From contig LKUF01000089.1 of assembly GCA_001412335.1 (NCBI GenBank), positions 1 through 9,498 of the forward strand: a DNA stretch of 9,498 nt, in the 5' to 3' direction. The notes beneath the pieces are model-generated. The model had not been told where the DNA came from. It ran no database searches and worked only from the letters and a program-made list of their open reading frames with translations. This DNA comes from Methanolinea sp. SDB (GTDB lineage: Archaea > Halobacteriota > Methanomicrobia > Methanomicrobiales > Methanospirillaceae). This document shows, one piece after another, positions 1 to 5,344 of the stretch. Position 1 is the stretch's first letter; every line of letters begins with the position of its first letter. The position numbers and the translations under genes are program-made.

Positions 1-122
1 ACCGAAAAATCCGTGGCTTTAACATGGACTGTATCGAATAATTTTGTGATGGTAGCAGAACCGACTATTCCAGGACACGAGAGACGGGAACATCAAGATG
101 TTTCAGGAGAGGAGGCATTTCC
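1..122 (+). other. Left-edge segment, possible 3' end of an upstream plus-strand gene
   Basis: Two plus-strand frames could be the tail of a gene entering from the left. Frame 3 is open from base 3 to a TAA at 39-41 and ends in the residues RGFNMDCIE. Frame 1 stays open through the whole segment to a TGA at 124-126, which would overlap the GTG start of the next gene by four bases (GTGA). Frame 3 looks slightly more protein-like in codon choice, while frame 1 uses several AT-ending codons. Neither peptide is long enough to recognise. The rest of the segment holds the ribosome binding site of the next gene. Confidence 0.3.
106..115 (+). promoter_or_regulatory. Ribosome binding site deciding the GTG start at 123
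   Basis: The purine run GGAGAGGAGG ends seven bases before the GTG at 123. It is the strongest Shine-Dalgarno-like site near this reading frame and is the reason for choosing this non-ATG start. Confidence 0.75.
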
Positions 123-698
123 GTGAATGAATCAGTGGAGGGAACGACTCTGAATAAAGATATTACCCTGCGACCGGTGGGGATAGTACGAAACACGATA
201 AAAGAACCGTTTCTCGTGGCAGGAGCGGACGGCCTTTCGATGCGTGGGGAATTGCATGACAACATGAAGAGGGTTCATTCCTCACAGGCCGAATCTTCAG
301 AGATCGTGATAAGGAACGATCTGGCGGGCATCCTCGACGGAATCGAGGAATATTCCCACATTATTGTGCTCTACTGGGCACACAAAGTCCAGGAGTCTCG
401 CAGGACATTGACAAAAGTCCATCCGATGGGCAGGAAAGATTACCCGATCCAGGGGATCTTCTCCACCTGCAGCCCTGCGAGGCCAAACCCGGTCCTCATG
501 ACGGTTGCCCGGTTAAAAGAACGGAAGGGGAATGTACTGACCGTGACCGGCCTTGATGCGGTGGACGGAAGCCCGGTCATCGATATCAAGCCATACGTAG
601 GCAGATTTTACCCGGATGAGGATATCCGGATCCCTGACTGGATGCAGCAGATCCAGAGGGAAGTTGCACAGGTGAAATCACAGGTGGATATGATATAG
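123..698 (+). CDS. TrmO/TsaA-like (UPF0066) methyltransferase-family protein
   Basis: A 191-residue cytoplasmic protein of the TrmO/TsaA (YaeB-like) family. TrmO itself uses S-adenosylmethionine to N6-methylate threonylcarbamoyl-adenosine 37 of certain tRNAs. Family marks seen: an N-terminal strand RPVGIVRN (17-24), the segment LDGIEEYSHIIVLYWAH (71-87), the signature around CSPARPNP (116-123), and the C-terminal VTGLDAVDGSPVIDIKPY (141-158). Length matches compact TrmO proteins lacking the C-terminal extension of the E. coli enzyme. The signature is atypical: TrmO proteins usually have an arginine where this one has Cys116, and a Gly after RPNP-I where this one has Leu125, so it may be a paralogue with another substrate. 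Start GTG 123 follows a strong ribosome binding site. The nearest downstream gene begins 234 bases later, so it is probably not co-transcribed with it. Confidence 0.8.
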   Translation: MNESVEGTTLNKDITLRPVGIVRNTIKEPFLVAGADGLSMRGELHDNMKRVHSSQAESSEIVIRNDLAGILDGIEEYSHIIVLYWAHKVQESRRTLTKVHPMGRKDYPIQGIFSTCSPARPNPVLMTVARLKERKGNVLTVTGLDAVDGSPVIDIKPYVGRFYPDEDIRIPDWMQQIQREVAQVKSQVDMI

Positions 699-702
699 GA
701 GC

Positions 703-742
703 TTTTTGACTCCCACTCGTTCTTCTACATGAAAGTGTAGAT
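703..742 (+). terminator. Oligo-T and small hairpin after the TrmO-like gene
   Basis: Five T's (703-707) lie just after the stop at 698, followed by a six-base-pair hairpin TCTACA / TGTAGA (724-729 with 736-741, six-base loop). Archaeal termination mainly follows oligo-T, so the T run is the likelier functional part. Confidence 0.35.
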
Positions 743-893
743 CTCCCCGTCATGCACAGCCATGAAAAAGTACACCTTTTTCGCGTTCTCGTTTAGCCCG
801 CCACACCATGCAGTTTTTCAGCCATCGGACTGATTTTCCTTCCGGGCAGCCGATATTTAGATTATTTTCACCCCGGGAAGCACTCTTCGAAAA

Positions 894-918
894 TCTATAA
901 CATCTTGTCTGACGAGAT
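894..918 (+). promoter_or_regulatory. TATA-like promoter and dyad before the PKD operon
   Basis: The TATA-like element TCTATAA (894-900) sits about 33-39 bases before ATG 933, which would place the transcript start near 922. Between them lies the dyad ATCTTGTC-T-GACGAGAT (902-918), with seven of eight positions matching in each half. No Shine-Dalgarno sequence precedes the ATG, consistent with a short or absent leader. The 234-base gap before the gene otherwise shows no coding signal. Confidence 0.45.
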
Positions 919-932
919 CTGCCAATTATAGT

Positions 933-1961
933 ATGGTTCATCCATTCCTGCGACCTGGAATTCACTTCGTGTTTCTCCTCGTCATCGTATGCTCCGGCTT
1001 TGTGATCGGTGCGGATGCAGAGTCCGCTCAACCACCGGTACATGTGAGATACACGATCGGGCAGACCATCCCTCCGGAGGCCGATTTTTTTGCCGATCCG
1101 ATCTCCGGAAAAGCACCGCTGACTGTTCGGTTTTCCGATAGCTCGCTTTATAATCCTGAATCATGGCTGTGGGACTTTGACGGCGACGGGCGAATCGACG
1201 ACCAGATCCAGAACCCAGAGCATGTCTACCGCGAGCCAGGCACCTATACTGTCTCCCTCATCGTCTCGAACAGTGTCGGGAAGGACGAGAAGACAAAGAA
1301 GGGATATATAACCGTCACGGGATGGAGAGATGTTCCCGTTGCCGATTTTGTCGCCGATGTGACTTCAGGGACTGTTCCGCTCACTGTACAGTTTTCCGAC
1401 AGGTCGACAGACAAACCCTATCGCTGGGAATGGGACCTGGATGGTGACGGGCGAACCGACAGCAGGGAAGAGAATCCTGTCCACACCTATACCCAGCCGG
1501 GTTTTTTCACCGTCCGGCTCATAGTGTGGACCAATACCGGCGAGTTTGAGGAAATAAAGCACGAATACATCGCAGTCCTGCCCGGAGAAGCAGCCGAAGA
1601 GCCCCCTCTGCCTGTAGATGTTAATGAAGAGTATCCCCGCGACACATATCTGACACCCGTCACAACCATATCATCCCCGGAATATTCTCCCGATACCAAA
1701 TCCGTAGTTCCTGTGGATAATACCGATGAACTCCCTGACCTGACCCTGCTTATTCTTTTCATCGCTGCAGCAGCACTTGTCACGGGTGGCTACCTTTTCA
1801 GGCGATTCCGATCACCGCGACAGTCGTCCGATGTGCATCATGACCTGCACCTTGAGATCTCAGGAGGAATCGATTTCGGCGATGTTCTTCCGCCGGTCGA
1901 GGACGCGGCAGAGGCACTCCTACCCGAGGGGGACGAAAAGAGGGGAGGTGAAGAGCGATGA
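933..1961 (+). CDS. Membrane-anchored surface protein with two PKD domains
   Basis: A 342-residue exported protein. Residues 1-28 form a signal peptide (basic start, hydrophobic core HFVFLLVIVCSGFVIG). Two PKD (polycystic kidney disease, Ig-like) domains follow at about 48-130 and 133-217, each with the typical AxxxG..PLTVxFSD opening, W-x-WDxDGDG core and HxYxxPGxxxVxLxV strand. The repeats are 87 residues apart. Each carries a DxDGDGRxD loop (81-89 and 168-176) that resembles calcium-binding loops. A proline- and acid-rich stalk (218-268), one membrane helix (about 270-288), a basic RRFR stop-transfer and an acidic tail of roughly 50 residues facing the cytoplasm complete it. PKD domains in archaea are common in cell-surface proteins and serve adhesion or protein contacts; the ligand here is unknown. 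Its stop overlaps the start of the next gene, so the two are almost surely one operon. Confidence 0.88.
   Translation: MVHPFLRPGIHFVFLLVIVCSGFVIGADAESAQPPVHVRYTIGQTIPPEADFFADPISGKAPLTVRFSDSSLYNPESWLWDFDGDGRIDDQIQNPEHVYREPGTYTVSLIVSNSVGKDEKTKKGYITVTGWRDVPVADFVADVTSGTVPLTVQFSDRSTDKPYRWEWDLDGDGRTDSREENPVHTYTQPGFFTVRLIVWTNTGEFEEIKHEYIAVLPGEAAEEPPLPVDVNEEYPRDTYLTPVTTISSPEYSPDTKSVVPVDNTDELPDLTLLILFIAAAALVTGGYLFRRFRSPRQSSDVHHDLHLEISGGIDFGDVLPPVEDAAEALLPEGDEKRGGEER
1942..1951 (+). promoter_or_regulatory. Ribosome binding site inside the PKD gene for the coupled downstream gene
   Basis: GGGGAGGTGA ends six bases before the ATG at 1958. Together with the ATGA stop/start overlap (1958-1961) it indicates coupled translation of the two genes. 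Confidence 0.7.
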
Positions 1962-2518
1962 AATGGACAATACCGAGCCCTGAGATCACCGAAGAGATGC
2001 AAACCATACTCCGGAAGCACTGGACGGCTACGATACAGGAGGCCCGGGATAAATTCAGAGGCGTTTCTGCATCACCGCCAGCGGAGCGCGACATCAGGAA
2101 TGCGATGGCGATGCGCCTGTCCAGGTACGTCACATACGGGATTGTCCAGCTCAGCATCGAGCATGTGAAGGCGACCGAGGAGTGCCGGGAGTCGCTTCGT
2201 GATACGAAGGAGCCCTATACCGTCGTGCTTCACAGGCTGACGCCCTTCGCCCTCCCGGAATATGTCCCCCGGATCTCCCTCGCCCTCAAGGCCGGGGCGG
2301 CCGAGTTGTGGCATGCCGACACGGCCTTTGCCGTCAGGGGCCTGATGGGGCTTAGGGATACCCGGCTCACCTTCCACGAGAAGAAGTTACAGGAATTCAA
2401 GTTCGGATCCCTGAAGGGTGCAATCACGGTCTGTTTGAAAGGAGAGCAGATTGAAGATATCCTCCACTCGTTCGACCGCGATCTGACCATCCCGGGGTTG
2501 ATGGCGGGAGAGGAGTGA
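1958..2518 (+). CDS. Unrecognised cytoplasmic protein coupled to the PKD surface protein
   Basis: A 186-residue protein that I do not recognise. It has no signal peptide, no membrane helix and no cysteine cluster. The first 80 residues look mainly helical and charged (EEMQTILRKHW at 12-22, ERDIRNAMAMRLSRYVTYGI at 43-62). The second half looks mixed alpha/beta, with strand-like YTVVLHRL (87-94), a segment GLRDTRLTF (131-139) and FKFGSLKGAITVCLKG (147-162), ending in an acidic helix. The start is ATG 1958, overlapping the PKD gene's stop by four bases and served by a good ribosome binding site, so it is made with the membrane protein in linked amounts. The simplest inference is that it works with the membrane protein's acidic cytoplasmic tail, but nothing in its own sequence proves this. 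Codon choice is GC-rich at third positions, like its neighbours, which supports a real gene. Confidence 0.8.
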   Translation: MKWTIPSPEITEEMQTILRKHWTATIQEARDKFRGVSASPPAERDIRNAMAMRLSRYVTYGIVQLSIEHVKATEECRESLRDTKEPYTVVLHRLTPFALPEYVPRISLALKAGAAELWHADTAFAVRGLMGLRDTRLTFHEKKLQEFKFGSLKGAITVCLKGEQIEDILHSFDRDLTIPGLMAGEE

Positions 2519-2672
2519 TAACCAACCCATGCCAATAAAATTGAGTGAATCCTTGAGAATTACGAAACAAGATGTCCGGGAGGAGTTCTCTTGATTGGGG
2601 GGTTCCGCGTCTTAACACGAGGGTGTATCGATCTGATAACAGGGTATTCAACCCAGTGATAAGATTAGAAAA

Positions 2673-2690
2673 CTCTGCCCCGCGGCAGAG
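2673..2690. repeat. Hairpin CTCTGCC-CCGC-GGCAGAG upstream of the MerR-type gene
   Basis: A perfect seven-base-pair inverted repeat with a four-base loop. It ends nine bases before a TATA-like element and lies about 45 bases before ATG 2735. It could be an operator for the regulator itself or a transcript end for the PKD operon; no T run follows it. The 216-base gap around it shows no gene. Confidence 0.4.
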
Positions 2691-2698
2691 AACCACCC

Positions 2699-2706
2699 GC
2701 TATAAC
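2699..2706 (+). promoter_or_regulatory. TATA-like element of the MerR-type gene
   Basis: The AT-rich core GCTATAAC lies 28-35 bases before ATG 2735. No Shine-Dalgarno sequence precedes that ATG, which fits a leaderless or nearly leaderless archaeal transcript. Confidence 0.45.
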
Positions 2707-2734
2707 CTATGATCACAAATGATATGATTGTCGT

Positions 2735-3580
2735 ATGCCAGCCGATAGAATCGCAATCGGAAGATTCTCCAGTCTGACCCACCTTTCACAGAAAGCACTG
2801 CGGTTGTACGATGCCAGGGGCATCCTCGTTCCCATGGTAAAGGACCGGTTCACCGGTTACCGCTATTATTCTGTCAGCCAGATCGAGACCGCACTCGAGA
2901 TCAAGACGCTCTGCGATCTTGGTTTCGGCCTCTCCGAGATCTCTGAGATACAGTTCGCCCTCGATAAAGGGAACGAGGAGATGGTCAGGACACTATTCGC
3001 CAGGCGTCTAGGGGAGACGATTGCAGAGATCGACCGGCTCGAAAAGATCCAGTCCCTGCTCGTGGAGAAGAGGGATTTTTCGGAGTTGTTCGCGATGAAC
3101 GTATCAGAACCAGTTATCAAGGATGTACCGGCATTGAGAGTTATCTCCGGCCGGAGAACCGGGACCTATGTGGAGGTCTGCGGCGGGGTTTCCAATGCAT
3201 TATTCGAGATGATCATGAGACCTGAGAACCAGAAAAACGGTGTTACAATCACCGGGCCCTGCTTGTCCCTGTGCTATGATGAGGAGTACCGTGAAGACGA
3301 TGCAGACATCGAGATGGCCATTCCGGTCCAGGGACCGGTGTTAATCGACGATCCAGCTTTTTCTATCAGGACCCTCCCTGCTGAAAAGGTCATATCGGTG
3401 GTGTACAGGGGGCCGTACGATCACGACGGTTTCTCGGTTGCGTTCGGGAACGCTTTCCGTTTTGCAGCGGAGCACGGGCTCGAAACAAAGGGGCCGGATC
3501 GACAGGTCTATCTCAATAACCCTGACGAGACCGCCCCTGATGAACTGCTGACAGAGATCCAGATCCCCGTGAAAGGATAG
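2735..3580 (+). CDS. MerR-family regulator with GyrI-like effector-binding domain (BmrR type)
   Basis: A 281-residue cytoplasmic DNA-binding protein. Residues 6-75 form a MerR winged helix-turn-helix: IGRFSSLTHLSQKALRLYD matches the recognition helix region, GYRYYS the wing and second motif, and LCDLGFGLSEI the second helix pair. Residues 78-118 are a long helix of the kind that pairs two subunits. Residues 122-281 are a GyrI-like ligand-binding domain, recognisable by DIEMAIPV (191-198), YRGPYDHDGFSVAF (224-237) and the closing QVYLNNPDETAPDELLTEIQIPV. The arrangement is that of BmrR and related multidrug sensors, which bind bulky hydrophobic or cationic compounds. No transporter or other obvious target sits beside it; the closest downstream gene is the superoxide dismutase gene 232 bases away on the same strand, so control of that gene or of itself is possible but unproven. 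Confidence 0.9.
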   Translation: MPADRIAIGRFSSLTHLSQKALRLYDARGILVPMVKDRFTGYRYYSVSQIETALEIKTLCDLGFGLSEISEIQFALDKGNEEMVRTLFARRLGETIAEIDRLEKIQSLLVEKRDFSELFAMNVSEPVIKDVPALRVISGRRTGTYVEVCGGVSNALFEMIMRPENQKNGVTITGPCLSLCYDEEYREDDADIEMAIPVQGPVLIDDPAFSIRTLPAEKVISVVYRGPYDHDGFSVAFGNAFRFAAEHGLETKGPDRQVYLNNPDETAPDELLTEIQIPVKG

Positions 3581-3589
3581 GGGGATCTC

Positions 3590-3619
3590 TTTTTCAGGGT
3601 CAATGAAAGTTCCCTGAAA
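3590..3619 (+). terminator. T run and hairpin after the MerR-type gene
   Basis: Ten bases past the stop there is a five-T run (3590-3594) that opens a perfect eight-base-pair hairpin TTTCAGGG / CCCTGAAA (3592-3599 with 3612-3619, twelve-base loop). It may end the regulator's transcript. Confidence 0.4.
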
Positions 3620-3690
3620 CAGTGTAATACGAAACCGCGGACAAGAATACCCCCGGGTGCGGAACAAGCTGATTGGGCCCTGAATGGAGC

Positions 3691-3710
3691 ATTTCACGAA
3701 ATTGTATTTC
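3691..3710. repeat. Three alternating ATTTC/GAAAT half-sites upstream of the superoxide dismutase gene
   Basis: ATTTC (3691-3695), GAAAT (3698-3702) and ATTTC (3706-3710) alternate in orientation within 20 bases, giving two overlapping small dyads. They lie about 100-120 bases before the dismutase start and might be a regulator site. Confidence 0.25.
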
Positions 3711-3725
3711 GCATACCACTCACTT

Positions 3726-3768
3726 TTTCTTACAGAAGTCGCTATACGCCCATTCCCAGGGTAAGAAA
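3726..3768. repeat. Eight-base inverted repeat flanking 27 bases just before the dismutase TATA box
   Basis: TTTCTTAC (3726-3733) and GTAAGAAA (3761-3768) are perfect reverse complements. The right arm ends five bases before the TATA-like element, so a bound factor could affect promoter use. Confidence 0.3.
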
Positions 3769-3772
3769 CATA

Positions 3773-3806
3773 CAATTAATACTCCCTCTGTTCTTAGAAG
3801 AACTGA
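3773..3806 (+). promoter_or_regulatory. Promoter and palindromic operator candidate of the superoxide dismutase gene
   Basis: The TATA-like AATTAATA (3773-3780) precedes ATG 3813 by 33-40 bases, predicting a start of transcription near 3800-3805. Centred on 3796/3797 is the perfect palindrome GTTCTT-AG-AAGAAC (3790-3803); after one mismatch it extends by two more pairs on each side (3787-3788 with 3805-3806). A protein bound there would cover the transcription start, the usual place for an archaeal repressor. No Shine-Dalgarno site is evident. Confidence 0.5.
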
Positions 3807-3812
3807 TCGACT

Positions 3813-4424
3813 ATGACGAAAAATTACACTCTCCCAAAACTGCCATACGACTACAAGGCGCTCGAACCCTTCATTTCTGAAACACAGCTCACCCTTCACC
3901 ATGCAAAGCATCATCAGGGGTACGTGAATGGGGCAAATGCCATTTTTGAAAAATTTGACAGGACGCGCAAGGATAAAACGGATTTTGACATCAAAGCAAC
4001 ATACAAGGAACTCTCGTTCCACATCGGCGGCAACATGCTCCATGGCCTGTTCTGGAAAAACCTCGCCCCTGCAGGGAAGGGAGGCGGAGGAACGCCGAGG
4101 GGAGACCTGGCAGCTGCCATCGACGAAGAGTTCGGCAATTTCGACCGGTTCAAAAAGGAGTTCTCCGCCGCATCTTCAAGTGTCGAAGGATCGGGATGGG
4201 GTGCATTGAGCTACTGTAAAGAGACGAACCGTCCGCTTATCGTGCAGATAGAAAAGCACAACACGAACCTGTACCCGGGTTTTCCCATCCTCATGGTCCT
4301 CGACGTCTGGGAGCATGCCTACTATCTCGATTACAGGAACGACCGCGGGAAATTCGTGGATGCGTTCTGGAACATCGTCAACTGGGACGAGGTAGGAAAG
4401 CGGTTTACTGCCGTGAGCAAATAA
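3813..4424 (+). CDS. sod: Iron/manganese superoxide dismutase, archaeal type
   Basis: A 203-residue cytoplasmic enzyme that converts superoxide to oxygen and hydrogen peroxide, protecting a probably anaerobic cell during oxygen exposure. The N-terminal helical hairpin (1-90) carries YTLPKLPYDYKALEP and LHHAKHHQGY; the C-terminal alpha/beta domain carries GSGWGALSY and LDVWEHAYYLDYRN. The four metal ligands by alignment are His29, His77, Asp164 and His168. The outer-sphere positions that separate iron from manganese enzymes are Gly73 and His149; this Gly plus His pair is typical of archaeal and mycobacterial enzymes rather than of classic bacterial iron (Gln/Ala) or manganese (Gly/Gln) types, so metal use cannot be told from sequence. 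There is no signal peptide. Length and motif order are complete. The gene stands alone behind its own promoter and converges with the methyltransferase gene downstream. Confidence 0.97.
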   Translation: MTKNYTLPKLPYDYKALEPFISETQLTLHHAKHHQGYVNGANAIFEKFDRTRKDKTDFDIKATYKELSFHIGGNMLHGLFWKNLAPAGKGGGGTPRGDLAAAIDEEFGNFDRFKKEFSAASSSVEGSGWGALSYCKETNRPLIVQIEKHNTNLYPGFPILMVLDVWEHAYYLDYRNDRGKFVDAFWNIVNWDEVGKRFTAVSK

Positions 4425-4454
4425 TTCAACTTTCAGGGCTTTCACGATAGTCTC

Positions 4455-4464
4455 TTTCTTTTTT
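4455..4464 (+). terminator. Oligo-T terminator after the dismutase gene
   Basis: A TTTCTTTTTT stretch 30 bases past the stop, typical of archaeal transcript ends. The rest of the 202-base convergent gap to 4626 shows no gene. Confidence 0.5.
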
Positions 4465-4626
4465 CAAGGGATTTGCACAGGATTGTGAAACCTCGTTAAA
4501 ACTTGTGTTTTATTGAAGGATTCCACTCAATTCTGGAGCGAAAACAGGTATCCCATTTCCCATTCGTGATCTCCTGTTCCACTGCCGTCGATAGATCGCC
4601 CCTATCCCACTTCCAGATTGACAAAT

Positions 4627-5217
4627 TCAGATCTTCCGTAGCACTGCCGCCCTGTTCATAAAGAACCAGGAACCACTCTCATGCCGAAACCCTGCTTCTT
4701 CGGCGAGCGCAATCTTGTCCGCAAATTCCCTGCCGGAGACAATAAACGGAGGTTCGGAAAAGAAGAGTATGCCACCGGGTTTGAGGAGGGAGGAGATCTC
4801 CCTGAAGAGTTTTTCCGGGTCCGGGACTTCATGAACGACGAAGATGGTGAATGCAGCATCGAACGTTTTGTTCTGGTCTTCTGGCAGGTTGATGGAATCG
4901 GGCTTGCACTGGTGCAGCGTTATCCTCGGAAGGAGACCTTGTGCCTGCATTTTCCCCCTGACGATCTGGAGCATATCCTCCTGCAGGTCCACGGCGATGA
5001 CCCTGCCACTATCCCCAACAACTTTTGCGAACTCACGGGTGAAAAATCCCGGGCCGCACCCGAAGTCAAGAACCTTATCACCCGGTTTGACGTAGCGGTT
5101 TGCAAGGCGGGCTGGACGGTATATAAACCGGCGCAGGCGGGTGTCGAGGTGGTCGGCACGCGACGCATCAAACACCGAATGCTGCCGGTGTTTCCCGAAC
5201 TTTTCATCAGAGGGCAT
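4627..5217 (-). CDS. Class I SAM-dependent methyltransferase, UbiE-like
   Basis: A 196-residue cytoplasmic protein with a single Rossmann-type methyltransferase domain. Motif I VLDFGCGPGFF (49-59) binds SAM; Asp77 in AVDLQEDML (75-83) should hold the ribose hydroxyls; FDAAFTIFVVHEV (119-131) is the motif II/post-II region and LLKPGG (144-149) motif III. The closing strand SGSWFFMNRAAVLRK is usual for the fold. The region before motif I (about 15-45, with DTRLRRFIYRPARL) is the part most likely to help contact substrate. The acceptor cannot be told from sequence; related archaeal proteins are annotated only as methyltransferases. The start at 5217 gives the full N-terminal helix and has TATA-like sequences 13-33 bases upstream, with no Shine-Dalgarno site. 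It lies downstream of the secreted Ig-like gene on the same strand, with a 127-base gap that argues for its own promoter. Confidence 0.88.
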   Translation of the reverse strand: MPSDEKFGKHRQHSVFDASRADHLDTRLRRFIYRPARLANRYVKPGDKVLDFGCGPGFFTREFAKVVGDSGRVIAVDLQEDMLQIVRGKMQAQGLLPRITLHQCKPDSINLPEDQNKTFDAAFTIFVVHEVPDPEKLFREISSLLKPGGILFFSEPPFIVSGREFADKIALAEEAGFRHESGSWFFMNRAAVLRKI

Positions 5218-5228
5218 CAGACATTGTT

Positions 5229-5250
5229 GGATAAATACCGGGATAAACCG
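5229..5250 (-). promoter_or_regulatory. Duplicated TATA-like promoter of the methyltransferase gene
   Basis: On the minus strand CGGTTTATCC (5250-5241) is followed directly by CGGTATTTATCC (5240-5229), a near tandem repeat. The upstream copy is 24-33 bases from ATG 5217, the right distance for a leaderless archaeal transcript; the second copy is too close for that. Confidence 0.4.
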
Positions 5251-5344
5251 TTCCGTCAGAAGACAGGGGTGACGATGAGAAGTCGTATTACCTGTTTGTC
5301 AGGGCTGATTGATGCTCCCTGGACCACACAGGAGATATTCACGG

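Noticed and set aside
2709..2738. A possible ACAA-N9-TTGT dyad next to the MerR-type gene start
   Set aside because: Only four base pairs match and the centre does not continue the symmetry, so it is at chance level.
3341..4043. Two minus-strand frames of 107 and 144 codons across the merR-sod gap
   Set aside because: They run antisense through the regulator or dismutase genes and their promoter region, with no family resemblance.
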